64,000 nt of DNA from Plasmodium malariae (Eukaryota; Apicomplexa; Aconoidasida; Haemosporida; Plasmodiidae), in assembly GCF_900090045.1 (NCBI RefSeq), contig NC_041782.1:1361001-1425000 (forward strand), in the 5' to 3' direction. The notes beneath the pieces are model-generated. The model did no database searches. It was not told the origin of the DNA and worked only from the letters and a program-made list of their open reading frames with translations. The position numbers and the translations under genes are program-made. Shown in pieces: positions 1-12,900 of this stretch. The first letter of the stretch is position 1. Every line of letters begins with the position of its first letter.

Positions 1-2404
1 AATGTTAATCATTAAATGTTAATCATTAAATGTTAATCATTAAATGTTAATCATTAAATGTTAATTAATAAATTTTAATTGTTAAATTTTAATTGTTAAA
101 TTTTATCTATTAATTTATATCTAATAATTTATATCTATTAATTTATATCTATTAATTTATATCTATTAATTTATATCTATTAATTTATATCTATTAATTT
201 TTAATTTTTTTTCTCCCCCACTGATTTTTAAATAAAAGCGGGTAAAACCGACATAAACGTGTATCCGTGCGTACGAAGAATGGGCTTTAGTAAAAGTGTA
301 CTGGAACTTATTTGAAGCCTTATTCTTTACAACACTCTCCTGCAGCGTTGTTGTGTGTGTATGTATACATAATTATGTATATATATATGTATACCTATGC
401 ATACACATTTACACTCATATATAATATATATACACAGATTTGCTTTTTTGTTCTTTTCACATTTCTATTTCGACCAAGACAATAGCTTATTTCTAAATTC
501 GTTTCGTTGCAATTTTGCACGAAAACAAAAAAAAAAAAAAATTAAGAAAAATTTCACGCATACGTGTGTTTATATACATACGCATATATTTATATGAACA
601 TGCATATAGGCGTACATGGCAAAATGAATAAATCTTATGCACAATGGGAAACATATATCCACTGGTAACGGCTAGGTTGTTAAAAAAAAAAAAAAATCGT
701 CAAAAAAAGAAAAATGAGCTCCTTAGATATGTTCCTTCGATTTTATACGTAATTGTACGAAGAGTTTCCTAGGTTAACATCTAATGTTGTTGCATGTAAA
801 TGTACATATATACATATATATATATATATATATATTTAAGTGTGTGTGCGTGTGCACGTGTTATTATATACATACAGTTTGCTATACACTCTTATATTTG
901 CCATTATACTGAAACCTCCAGGCATAAATAAATAATAAAATTTTTTAATTTGCCTATTATTCAATTTTTTTTTTAAGGCACTGAAATGTTTTTCTATAAA
1001 AAAATAAACATTGGTACAGGTGTAACAAAAAAAAAATAAAAAAGAATATGCGTTTGTGTAACCTTCAAAATGATTAAGTTGTCAAAGCAAAAAACGCTTT
1101 ATAATTATTTGAATTATACAAACGGCAACGATATTTTTGTAAAAAAAAAAAAAAAAAAAAAAAAAGCTTAAACTTATTTCTTTAAAATTTAATTATACAA
1201 CTTATATGAAAACCTTGCAAAGGGACCTGCAAGTTACCAGTCCTCTTGTTAACAAAACAGTGTTATCCTCCAAATATGAACATTTTAAAGTATGTTAACA
1301 TTTCCATGTAAAATCGAGGAGCTATATTTTTATTACCTGGAAAAAGTTATATTTAATTTTTTTTTCTCTTTTTAGTTTTCACTTTGCAATATTATATATG
1401 TACCCTTTCTTAGTTGTCCCTCTTATATATAGTTTTATATTTTTCTATTTAAGGGTTTTTCTTTTTTGAAATTAAAAAAAAAACAATTAAAAAAATTAAG
1501 CGGCAAAACAAAATAGTCTCATGTGAGATAATATACGAGCAAAATATAGCTTACATAAGGTTAAAAAAAAATGCGCTCCTTCGCCTCTTTTTATTCTCCT
1601 TATATGAAGGATGCACCTTTAAGAACGATTAATCCATTATGGGTATTAATGAGGAATCTAAAAAAAAAAAAAAAAAAAAATCTTATTTTTGTCGTTTTTT
1701 CTAAAAATAACATACATGTGTATATGTATACAGTAATGAATATCTATACAGTGTTGTATACCTATACAGATATGTATATCTATGCAATTACGTATATCTA
1801 TGTAGTTACGTATATCTATGTAGTTACGTATATCTATGTAGTTACGTATATCTATGCAGTTTAGTACATATCTGTACAGTTTAGTATATATCTGTACAGT
1901 TATGTATATGTACATAGAGATGACCTGTACAATTAACCAAGCAAAAGTTTTATATATGAATAAAGAAACTTCGAATATTTAAGCTTGTGCATCCCCCTTA
2001 AATTTCATAAAAAATAAATAACTTAATGCAAGATGTTATAAGTATGGCCATTTCTTCTATAAAGAGAAGGAATAAGCTAATAGATTCATTAAAAAAAAAA
2101 TAAAAAAAAAATAAAAAATAATAAAAAAGAAAAAATAATAAAAAAGAAAAAATAATAAAAAGTCGCTGTTTTTTATATTACTCGATCGCATTTAAAGTGT
2201 GGATCATCCTTAACTTGCATAAAGAAAAAAGAAAAAAATCAAAAAAAAAAAAAAAATGCAGAAGGAAAAACTTATAAATAACCAAATAAAATAAAACAAA
2301 CGAACGATTACTATAATAAGAGGTACTATACTATGCGAGAAAGAAGGACATCGTTGAGCCATATTAAAACACCGCTCACTTAAATTTAACGTACAAAGAG
2401 AAAC

Positions 2405-2444
<40 letters not shown>

Positions 2445-2779
2445 TTATTTATTTATTTACATATATATATGTCCGTTAAGCATATCGGAAAAGAAGGTTT
2501 CGCACATATATCTCTTGTACATATCTCCCTCACCTCCAAAGTGCTAAAAATTTTGCGCAAATATATATTTGTTTATACGCACCCGTTTGCTTGTGTCAGT
2601 GTTTGATATACACTTTGATTTTCTGCTCTGCTTCAACAAATTTGACCGTAAAAAAGAGACCATTTTAAAGGCTGAATTATTAATGGCATGTGCACGAATA
2701 CATGCTCATGTGCGTATGTCCACCCCCCGTAGAGACGAAAAGGTAAAACGTTATCTGCTAACAGTACGTATATTAGAGC
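1..2779. other. Gene-poor AT-rich region with short tandem repeats
   Basis: No convincing coding exon is seen. The left edge (about 1-60) is a 14-bp unit (AATGTTAATCATTA) repeated four times, followed to about 200 by a second 14-bp unit (ATTAATTTATATCT) repeated several times. At about 1785-1905 an 18-bp unit built on TACGTATATCTATGTAGT repeats about four times before decaying; being a multiple of three, it gives open but meaningless frames on both strands. The rest is poly-A, TA and AAAAAT tracts typical of Plasmodium intergenic DNA. The part nearest 2780 should hold the promoter and 5' UTR of the INTS11-like gene, but I recognise no specific element. Confidence 0.7.
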
Positions 2780-5700
2780 ATGGAAAGAATGAACTATTTC
2801 AGCAAAACGAAGATAATTATAAAGGTGCTGGGGGCTGGGCAAACAGTGGGTAGATCATGCGTTATAGTGGAGTTAGAAAATAGACGGGTAATGTTTGACT
2901 GCGGCTCACATTTAGGATATAAAGACGAAAGAAAATACCCTAATTTTAACTTACTAGTAAAGGATGACAATTATGATATTACTGGCAGTAACTTTAGTAG
3001 GAGCAATAATAGAAGTAGTAATAATAGAAATAGTAATAATAGCAATAGTAATAATAGCAATAGTAATAATAGCAATAGGAATAGTAATAATATCAACAGT
3101 CAGTGGAATGTGGGGGAAAAAAATTTGGGAGAAGCAGACGCGTATGATATTCTGAACACTGAGGTCAATATAAGTATAGTGAATAGTAGCATTTCAGATA
3201 AAGAGAAATTGATAAATAATTTGAAGAGAATAAATGAAATAATCGATTGTGTAATAATCAGTCATTTTCATATGGATCATATAGGTGCATTACCCTTTTT
3301 TACTGAAATTTTAAAATATAAAGGTACAATTATTATGAGTTACCCTACAAAAGCACTTAGCCCAATTTTATTACTAGATAGTTGTAAACTAGCTGATATG
3401 AAATGGGAGAAAAAAAATTTCGAGAGACAAATAAAAATGTTAAATGAAAAATCAGATGAATTATTAAATTATAATATTAATTGTTTAAAAAAAGATCCAT
3501 GGAATATTAATGAAGATAATATTTATAGTTGTATTAGCAAAGTAGTTGGACTTCAAATTAATGAAACATATGAATTAGGGAATTTATCTATTACTCCTTA
3601 TTATGCGGGTCATGTATTAGGGGCTTGTATATATAAATTAGAATCGAACAATTTTAGTATAATTTATACTGGAGATTATAATACTGTACCTGATAAGCAT
3701 CTTGGTAGTACTAAAATTCCTTCCTTAACACCAGAAGTATTTATATCTGAGTCAACATATGCAACATATGTTAGACCAACAAGAAAAGCTTCTGAATTAG
3801 AATTATGTAATTTAGTACATGAATGTGTTCATAAAGGTGGTAAGGTATTAATTCCTGTATTTGCCATTGGAAGAGCTCAAGAGTTATCTATTCTTTTAGA
3901 TGATTATTGGAAAAAAATGAAAATTAATTATCCAATATATTTTGGTTGTGGTTTAACAGAAAATGCTAATAAGTACTATAAAATATATTCATCTTGGGTT
4001 AGTAGTAGCTGTTGTGTTCCTATGGAAAAAAGAAATCTTTTCAATTTTGCCAATATTTCTCCATTTGTTAATACATATTTAAATGAAAATAGACCAATGG
4101 TTCTATTTGCTACTCCTGGTATGTTACATACAGGATTATCATTAAAAGCTTTTAAAGCCTGGTCAGGAAATTCTAAAAACTTAGTTATTTTACCAGGATA
4201 TTGTGTACAAGGAACAGTTGGTCATAAATTAATTATGGGGGAGAAAAAAATTGTATTAGATCCAACCACCATTATTAATGTTGCTTGTAAAATTATTTAT
4301 TTATCCTTCTCAGCCCATGCAGATTCGCTTGGAATACAACAACTTATAAAACATGTCTTACCCAAAAATGTAATATTCGTTCATGGAGAAAAAAATGGAA
4401 TGGAAAAATTGTCTAAACAAATTTCAAGTCATTATTATATTAATTCTATATGCCCTTCCTTAGGTCAACATTGTGAGTTTGATTTTTGCAAAGATAATAT
4501 ACAATTTCTGTATATGCATTATAGCGATTATAAAAAAATACTTCACAAAATTAATCTGCATATAGAAGAGGCTTCGTCCATTCCGTTAGCGCAAAATAAA
4601 GATAACTTGAACAAAGAGGAGCAGCTTAGTCTAGATCTGGCATCTTGTTCAAACACCTGTATGATCCCCTTCACAACTTACATTTTTTATCTCTCCATTC
4701 GTCAAAAGCCTTTCCTTTTGTTCTTTTCCAAAAGGGTCCTTTTGCTCTATTTGAAGAAGAGGTCTTTTCCCATAGCCTTTTGTCGGAACGGCCGGACGTT
4801 CACATCCGAACGTTTGTTTGGCAAACGCGATGGAGGACTACCAGGAGGGATATCAAGCGGCATGGCAGGCGAAGTACCAAATGATATGCAAAGAGGAAGC
4901 ATCAGGGCGCCAAGTAATGCGAACCAACAAAAAACCGGAAAATTTGTAACCCCAAAAGGAAACCCATTAACAAATGATGAGAACTACAATTCAAATGAAA
5001 GAGGTAATAGTAATAAGAACATATTGAGCAGCACAATATTAAATTGTAAGAGCGATGATAATATATTATTGTTAGATCTTCCATGTACGCAAGATGAGGA
5101 TGTTACTACTATAACTCCTGGTAGTCAAGCAGGCAAAAGGAAGTATACCGAAATTTGTGATAATGATAAATGGTTAGAAAGAGACCATTTAAAAAAAAAA
5201 AATACAATGAAGATCATAAAGAAGGAAATAGCAGATATATCTGATGCTAATAATATGAAGTATTTACCTAATGAACCAAGTTATGCAGGTAGTAACAAAT
5301 CCGAGCTGAACTATCTAATGCGTGAAAATGATAAGAGCATATATGATTATAATGAAAAGCATGTTCATTATTCCTTTAGTAAAAAGGATGTAAATTCTAT
5401 CCGTTATGAAGGATCTGTAGGGGAAATTGAAAAAGATGTGGGTAAGGAAGCAGAGTATGGCATGAATAAAGGGGAACACACCATCATGGACGATACTAGT
5501 ATAGCTGAAAGCGATAACGGGTGTGATAACCGCAGTGATGGTGAAAGTTGGGATGGCGAAAACCCATTTTATAAGTATGATTTAGGTAAATCGAAAAGAA
5601 GGTACAACATTGAGAGGAATGAAGACAAGGTTATTTTGCCATTGTTGAACTTAAGATTTAAAGAGAGTGTAAGCATAAGCTATGAGCGCTTTTACAATTT

Positions 5701-5953
5701 TGTTATTACCTTTTTTCAAGAAATACTGAACAGTAAGAATAAAAATAATGTTCTTCATTTTGGAAAGAGCGTTATCATAAAAAATGTTAAGTGCAATGAT
5801 ACGTATTTTTTCCTTTTGTCATTTCATTCATTGAGAGCAATTCATGATGGAGAGAATTTACTGCTAATGCAGTGGTCCTATATTGACGATGCGCCCGAGT
5901 CTGTTATTCGGAAGTTTATAAACTCTGTTCATAGTTATAATGAAAGGAAGTGA
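2780..5953 (+). CDS. INTS11: Integrator complex subunit 11-like metallo-beta-lactamase/beta-CASP RNA endonuclease
   Basis: Single ORF of 1,057 residues. The N-terminal sequence KVLGAGQTVGRSCVIVELEN opens a metallo-beta-lactamase fold. The zinc-binding signature HFHMDH lies near residue 161, YYAGHVLGA near 275 and YTGDYN near 296. The beta-CASP part follows, with SESTYATYV, KVLIPVFAIGRAQELSIL, PGYCVQGTVGHK, SFSAHAD and VHGEKNGM (to about residue 540). These motifs follow human INTS11 more closely than CPSF73. The C-terminal LLLMQWSYIDDAP matches the INTS11 tail (WSYQDE in human), so the protein is full length but enlarged by an Asn/Ser-rich insert at about 70-105 and a long low-complexity linker at about 620-950. 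The family cleaves nascent Pol II transcripts in the nucleus, and all catalytic residues appear present. An in-frame TAG sits just upstream, so the start is Met1 or Met4. A possible 117-bp in-frame intron is listed separately. Confidence 0.93.
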   Translation: MERMNYFSKTKIIIKVLGAGQTVGRSCVIVELENRRVMFDCGSHLGYKDERKYPNFNLLVKDDNYDITGSNFSRSNNRSSNNRNSNNSNSNNSNSNNSNRNSNNINSQWNVGEKNLGEADAYDILNTEVNISIVNSSISDKEKLINNLKRINEIIDCVIISHFHMDHIGALPFFTEILKYKGTIIMSYPTKALSPILLLDSCKLADMKWEKKNFERQIKMLNEKSDELLNYNINCLKKDPWNINEDNIYSCISKVVGLQINETYELGNLSITPYYAGHVLGACIYKLESNNFSIIYTGDYNTVPDKHLGSTKIPSLTPEVFISESTYATYVRPTRKASELELCNLVHECVHKGGKVLIPVFAIGRAQELSILLDDYWKKMKINYPIYFGCGLTENANKYYKIYSSWVSSSCCVPMEKRNLFNFANISPFVNTYLNENRPMVLFATPGMLHTGLSLKAFKAWSGNSKNLVILPGYCVQGTVGHKLIMGEKKIVLDPTTIINVACKIIYLSFSAHADSLGIQQLIKHVLPKNVIFVHGEKNGMEKLSKQISSHYYINSICPSLGQHCEFDFCKDNIQFLYMHYSDYKKILHKINLHIEEASSIPLAQNKDNLNKEEQLSLDLASCSNTCMIPFTTYIFYLSIRQKPFLLFFSKRVLLLYLKKRSFPIAFCRNGRTFTSERLFGKRDGGLPGGISSGMAGEVPNDMQRGSIRAPSNANQQKTGKFVTPKGNPLTNDENYNSNERGNSNKNILSSTILNCKSDDNILLLDLPCTQDEDVTTITPGSQAGKRKYTEICDNDKWLERDHLKKKNTMKIIKKEIADISDANNMKYLPNEPSYAGSNKSELNYLMRENDKSIYDYNEKHVHYSFSKKDVNSIRYEGSVGEIEKDVGKEAEYGMNKGEHTIMDDTSIAESDNGCDNRSDGESWDGENPFYKYDLGKSKRRYNIERNEDKVILPLLNLRFKESVSISYERFYNFVITFFQEILNSKNKNNVLHFGKSVIIKNVKCNDTYFFLLSFHSLRAIHDGENLLLMQWSYIDDAPESVIRKFINSVHSYNERK
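4659..4775 (+). other. Possible in-frame intron inside the INTS11-like ORF
   Basis: The segment begins GTATGA and ends CCCATAG, is pyrimidine-rich, and is 117 bp long (39 codons), so removing it keeps the frame (both junctions are phase 1). As protein it would encode a hydrophobic, basic stretch (from MIPFTTYIFYLS to LKKRSFPIA) in the middle of a hydrophilic linker, which fits poorly with a soluble nuclear enzyme. It may instead simply be translated. Confidence 0.4.
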
Positions 5954-6908
5954 ACATATATATATGTGTGTGTATGTGGGCATCTTTATATGTCTGTAAC
6001 AGTACGAACGTGTTTATTTGTTTCTCCTATTCGGTAAAAATATCGCACTTAACTTTAAAAAAGTCTAGGGAACAAGCACATGCAACAATTAAAAATTTTC
6101 TAATTTTGAATGAACATCAAAAAGAAAAAGTGCCGCATCCTTGTGTATGTTTTTCAAAGCAGTAAACATATTTATTTGATGAATAAGGTTTTTATGTTTT
6201 TTTAAACATGCATAAATAAATTAATCATTTTTTATACCATGCATATATAAGACCCTTGCAGTTGCGAAGTTGAATTTAAAGTTTTATTGTCAAACGTTTT
6301 TTTAGTTTAACTGTATTCTCCTGTGTACAATTTTATGCTCCGTTTTTATGCTCTTTTTTTTCTTTTCTTTTCTTTTTTTTTTTTTGTTTTGAGGAATTAA
6401 AAATAGCTACCTCATTGCCTGAATGGCAATGAAAAAGGTTTTCAAAATTAAACACAATGAGACGTTTTTCGAAACATAAAAATGAGCAGGATGTATCACC
6501 AAATATATTAAAAATGCATGGATGTAAAAATAGGTATTAAAAGAATTACTCACAAACGATTTAGCAATATGTGCATTCAAATGGAATAAATGAAAAGGAA
6601 CAAATAATCATTGTGTGCACAAAAAATAAAAATGTACTTACGTACACCCACACATATATGTATACATTTGTTCACATATTTTTGCATGTAAACATACATG
6701 TATATGCACAAATGTAACACATTGTGCATCCGCACACTTCTATGCACATATAAGCAATAATGTATAAAGAGACAAAAAAAAAAAAAAAAAAAAAAAAAGC
6801 ATATATTTTGACATCAGTTTTACTTAGTTCATCTCGTCATTTCTGACAAATCTTGCAAAAATGTTAAGTAGGCCTCAATTTTTTTTTTTTTTTTTGGTTT
6901 GGTAAAAA
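5954..6908. other. Convergent intergenic region
   Basis: This spacer lies between two genes that converge on it (the INTS11-like gene on + and the giant ORF on -). It carries poly-T, poly-A and CACATATA-type tracts and presumably both 3' UTRs and polyadenylation sites. I see no coding exon or structured RNA. Confidence 0.7.
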
Positions 6909-9900
6909 TTAAGCAGATGGTTTCAAGATAGATAAGATAGATAAGGACTTAATTATTGGTAGATGTATATCAGTTTTGTCCTCTTGTAAAAAAGTGCATA
7001 ATTGCTTAGTAATAGAAGAACATAGAGCTTCTAATTTCATCGATATGTACAAAGAATGTATAAAGTACATCTCTTTTATTTTTCTCTGTTCATCCTTGTA
7101 CTTGTTTTCATTCTTGTGTTGTAGCTTCCTATCAGTGTTTTGTTCTTCCTCCTTAGTCGAGTTTTCCAAATATTTCAAGGTTTTCTTATATAACTTTTTA
7201 CAATTTAACGACAAAGAAACAAATTTTACTACTGTTAGGGCGCATATGAGTGAGGCTTCAAAAAAATCTGTAAAGTTAAACGTTTTTATTTCTTTTGATG
7301 ATACTAAATTATGGGGGTCTTCCTTTAGAAATTTTAACAGCTCAATCCAGTATAACACATTTTCATTCATATTTAAGCTTTGCACATTTTTAAAATGGTT
7401 AACAAAATTGTAGTGTTTATTTAGTAGTTTTATTTTTTTTAATTTCCTTTTTATGAGTTTAGTATCTAAACCACTGTTCTCTCTTACCCTACCCTGAGCT
7501 GCTGTCATTCGGTCCTCGACCCCCTCTCCATCTTCTTCTCTACATTTGTCATATACTCCATATTTTCCGCTTTCACCATGCTGACAGTCTTTGCTGCACT
7601 TTTCATTGCTTCCTTCATCATTGCTTCCTTCGTCATTGCTTCCTTCGTCATTGCTTCCTTCATCATTGCAACCCTCATCATTGCTACCCTCATCATTGCT
7701 ACCCTCATCACTGCAACCCTCATCATTGCTTCCTTCATCATTGCTTCCTTCATCATTGCTACCCTCATCATTGCTACCCTCATCACTGCTGGAGATAAAA
7801 ATGCCATAGTTTTCTCTGTTTATCCTTTTATTCGAATCAAAAGAGAGTTCTTCATTATACTCCAGCCCACCTGTGCAGTATAAGATACCTTTTTTTTTAA
7901 GGTCTCTTATTAACTGTTTTTCATATAACAAGTTTTCATTATTTCCGTTTTTCGTACTACAGTGATGATTCTTTAAACCCATTTGTTCATTCGTAGGAGT
8001 CTTCTTACCATTTTTACATTCTTCGTCTGTAAATTTATCGTCGATATGTTTATTATAGAACATCAAGTTATCTGCACCTTCTAGGTCGATACTGGAACTC
8101 TCTGGTAAAATGTTAGATGTCTCTCCTCTCAGTTCATTGGTGCTATATTCATCTTTTCCATCCCCATAATGTTCTTCTTCCTTTATAAATGATTGTTCAG
8201 TGCCATATTTGTGTATCTTCATTTTATTATTATTCAAATTGCTTCCATAATTCTTACCGATTTTGTAGTCTTTAACCCTTGTATGCTCTTCTACATAAAA
8301 TGCGGCAGCAATATATTGGCGGTTATTCGTATGAACATTATTATTACTATTAGTAGTACTATTCTCATTATTGAAAAAAAGGAAGTTGTCATAAGAATAT
8401 TTCAATGTCTCGGAGAAAGTACTCAATAGAGTGTTTGTTAAGACAGAAGTAAAACTCTTTGATATATTATTTTCTTTAAAATTTTCTTTGCTTATATGAC
8501 TATTTTTTTTATGCACATAATTTTTTAAGTCTCCAAATAAAACATGCTCTGCCCTCGATTTGGTATTTTTTAATTCATATTCTTTTATCATTTTTAATAC
8601 ATTCTCATTAATTGGTATATTACAATTCCATAATTTTTTATCGAAATATCTTCTACTGTTTAGTAAGATTATATAAGCTCTATATAAACAATTTATATTT
8701 GTCAAGTTTAGATTTAAGTGCTTAAAAAATATGTCATATAATGTGTCATGTACATGTTTAATACGTGAAAAATTATTTGTTCTACTGCTTTCTTTACTGT
8801 ACTCTTCACTGTACAAGTAATTATTTATCTCTGTAAATATTGCTCTATTACTGTAAGATGTTTTTGTATCAATGCATATTATAAGGGGAATAAATATTTC
8901 TACAAACAACTTGTAGTAATGCATATTAATTTTCTGTTTTTCCCTTTGATTCGAATTATCTGATTCATCATTACCGCTTTTTTCATCGTATGATTTTTCT
9001 CCCACTATTTCTCTGAACATTTCGGTTTGCTTATTCGACCTTGTACCAGCATAATTCCTTTTTCGATTTCCCTGGGTGTAACTCCTCTCCTTTGTTGGTG
9101 TTTCCTCAGTGGAGTAATCAGATGCATTATCACCGCACCTTCCTTTTTTCTCGTCGTCCCAATCAAACGTACCAGGGATAGAATCATCACTCGAACTAGC
9201 GTTCGCATTGACATTAACGTATCCATTAGCGCATGTATTAGAGCATGTATCAGAGTTAGCATCATTGTCAATTTCAGCATTAAGGCGGACACACGCAGGG
9301 GCTGTGGTACTGTAGCGACCTTTTCCCCTCCTGATTTTCTCTATTAAACCATTGACTTCATCACATGGAGGATTATTATTCATCGTTTCACTTCTAGCAT
9401 TTTTCGGTATTTCCTTGTACGAAATGGCATTATCATTCTTACTAAGTTTTGTCCAATAGGCACTTTTTGTGCTGGTTGATTTTTTCTTATTCATGATAAT
9501 TTGCGTTTCGTTAAAATATTCTTTCCTTGCATGATGAAAGTTCTCCTCTCTGTCTACATCAGCATCACTTGACAAGTAAATTTTTTCCTCAAAAAAAAGT
9601 AATGTATCATTAACACTATCAGAAAATTTAAATCGGATTAGCTCCTTTAGAGCCACCCATACGTTCGACGAGATCTGCTTTTTCTTATCTACGAGATTTA
9701 TTAGTAGGTAGGTTGCAACTTCGTAGATATTTTTTTTTTTTAACTTAAGCTCTATATTTCGCCCCTCGCTCGGACCATGCCTCGAATTCATACCACTCCT
9801 ACAACTGCGCAGCCTCTCCCTCTTGAGCGTCCTAAAAATTTCGCTCAAAATTTTGCACATGTACACCTTCTCAATCGATTCACTGTTGTTTAGGTAGAGT

Positions 9901-12900
9901 AAAACTACCGATGGATCGGTCAGTATTTTGATAAAGGAGGAACAAATGGGCGAGGGCCAATGTGATGTGTCATATTTAGAGGCCTCCCTAAAAGCTTTTA
10001 AGGTCTCCTTAACAATATTTTTATCTGTATTATTTAAATTGTTAAAAAGAGAATTCAAAATACTTAAAGTATATTTCTCTTTTATAAAAAGGGAAAAAGG
10101 TTTTAATCCCCTTTCTGACTGATACTTAAATATATTTTTGAATATGATAAAAAAGTTAGTGAAAGATAAATGTAAATATTTCGTAACAAGAGTATTTTTA
10201 TATTTGCTATTAATACAATATAAAACATTAATCAGCGGTTCTATTATTTTTAAATTTTTCTCTTTTATGTGTAGACATAAAGGTATCTGTGATAAAATGA
10301 TTAACGAAATGATAATATAATTTATATTATCACTACTCTTGATAAAATAGATCAAAAATTTAAATATTTTAAAAGTATCATTTTTTTTTAAAAATATATA
10401 AATTAATTTAGTTAACCCATTTTCAAAGGAATGTTTATAGTATAGTAACTTGTCTATTTTATGCTCGTCGCAATAACTTAATACACTTTGTTTATTATTT
10501 AATATTAACAATTCTTTTACTATATTATAGCAGTTTAATGTGTTATTTACGCTTATATTACAGGTATAATTATTATATATCTTTTCATTATATTCATCCT
10601 TAGAAATATTTTTTATATAGCTATTTTTAAATATATTCCTTTTTCCTAAAAAAAAAATGGATCTATTCATTATGCTCCCTAACAGCTTATCTTCTTTGCT
10701 CATTGTGTCTTTCCCTTCAACGTATTTCCCGCTCGACATGTCTTTGCTGCGTAGGTAGCGCTCTCTACTGCCTCCTCGGTTTCTGTCTCTTCTACTTCCG
10801 CTGTTTCTACGTATACTGCTATCACTGTTGCGCTCATTATTATTTCTCCTTTTTGTATATATATTACAATGGTCAGTACTACAATCGCCCTTTTCACAAT
10901 TTGCACTATTACTGTTCACTTCGTCCATGTTAAGTCCATCATCGGTGATAGTTACACCTATCGCTGCACCATTCTCTCGCATTAATGCTTCTGAGTTGTT
11001 CTCGCCAGTACTATGTATCTTGTTGTATTTCTCATTTTTGTAAAAACCAGCCCCTTCTAATTTTTCCTCTTTTTTATTATATGCCAAAATGTGTTCACTG
11101 TCAAGGGTGAATCGGTTAGGTGGGCTCCCCTCACTAGTACTTCTATTCCTTATGTTGAAACTATTACCATGCATATTCCCGCTGATACTGCTGCGTGCAT
11201 TCCCGCCCATACTTGCATTGCTTCCCAAATGCGAAAGCTGCTTTACGCCTAGGACATAGTACACTATTAGAAAGAGTTCGACAAAATACTTTTTTGCGTA
11301 GGACTTTATATACGTATTCTTAAACTTAATGAAATGAAATAGGAGGGATAAAATATTGCTAAAATTATTGTTCAACTTATGTATATGGAGGTTATTCATA
11401 ATGTAAAACAGATAATCTAAGGTCTTATTCAACAATGTTTTATTATTACAAATCATATATATAAAGTAAATATGTTCATAATTATACTTGGATTGTATAG
11501 TGCATAACATATTTATCGTAATATAAAAATATTTTCTACATAATAATAAAATTATATATAACGACCTTTCCAAAATGTTTGCTTCATCTCTTTTCTTTTG
11601 GCTGCATTTCCATATATTATAATAATATGTGTCTAATGTATTATTTGTTTGTTTGTCTGTTTTTTCATTTAATTTAAAATTTTTATCATTTAGTACGTTC
11701 ATTTTTACATAGTATGATAATTCACTAAACATCCTACTCAAAATAACTTCTATATCGGTATTGTTAATTTGTTCACTCACTAAATAATACATAAGCAAAT
11801 TTAATCCATTCATTGATATACGTTTATTCGTATTATGCATACAACATATGAGATTGTTTATGTAACACCGTTTTTCATCGTTCGAAAAATATTCAATGAT
11901 GATGGTATTAATTAGTTTATATAGATTCACCTCTTTCTTTTTATTACCTCTAATCATACTTAGATTTTTTATAAGACCCTTTTGATATTTATCATTATTT
12001 ATTTCTTTTATTTTTTTATTAAGATACTGGTAAAATTTTTGGTGAAACTCTATAATGTATATGTAATTCCTAATATTTTTGATATTAAAATTTTTTCCTA
12101 TTATACGTTTCTTCGCTTCATGAGTAGTAATATTCGTCTCCTCACGCTTTTTCGCTTCGTAGAGGTAACTCTGCTTAGTTACTTGTCGGTGGTATTCCTT
12201 ACTGCCACCGCCACTGCAGCTTCCGATGCTAACTCCACTTTTGCCATCATTCTCATCGCTGTAGCATGTTTTTTCAATTATATGTTGACCGCTATCCTCG
12301 CAGTACTCCTCCGTGAAGAATTCATAATTGTTAGGCAGATTATATTTCAAGCACATTTCCATGTTATTTTCCCTAGTTTTCTCATTTTTTTCCCGAATGA
12401 AATGATAATCTTTTCTTTTTTGCTGATTCTGATGTCCCTCCTTTTTTTTTCGCATTGATTTTCTTTTTTCGTTAACGCAGTTGTGACTACTCAACTTATT
12501 CAATACATTTAAAACTACTTCTATCGAGTTGAAAAAGAAAAAAACAAAATGAGTATCACTCAAAATTTTCCTTTTCGCTAATTTTCCTATTATTACGCAT
12601 ATAGAACAAATACTGAAATAGCTGATTATTTTCTGGTCGTCTTTGATATATGGGATTAGCAGTCCTATGCATTCGCACAAGTAGCTACCTTCAGACTTCT
12701 TTTCGACATTTGATTTGACATTTGATTTGACATTTGATTTGACATTTGATTTGACATTTACTTCGCCCTTCACTTCCCCATTTACTTCACTCATATGATC
12801 CTCGTTTTTAGATCCCCTTTCACCGTTATCATTCTTTTCTTCCTCTACATATTTTTCATTCGGAATACTACTTAAATTATTATCATTCATATTATGCAAA

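Noticed and set aside
2780..5953. Annotation as CPSF73 (CPSF subunit 3)
   Set aside because: Core motifs and the C-terminal WSY signature match INTS11 more closely, although the two families are related.
7505..7883. Met/Ala- or Ile/Ala/Ser-rich ORFs near 7.5-7.9 kb
   Set aside because: Other frames of the NDEGS coding repeat in the giant gene.
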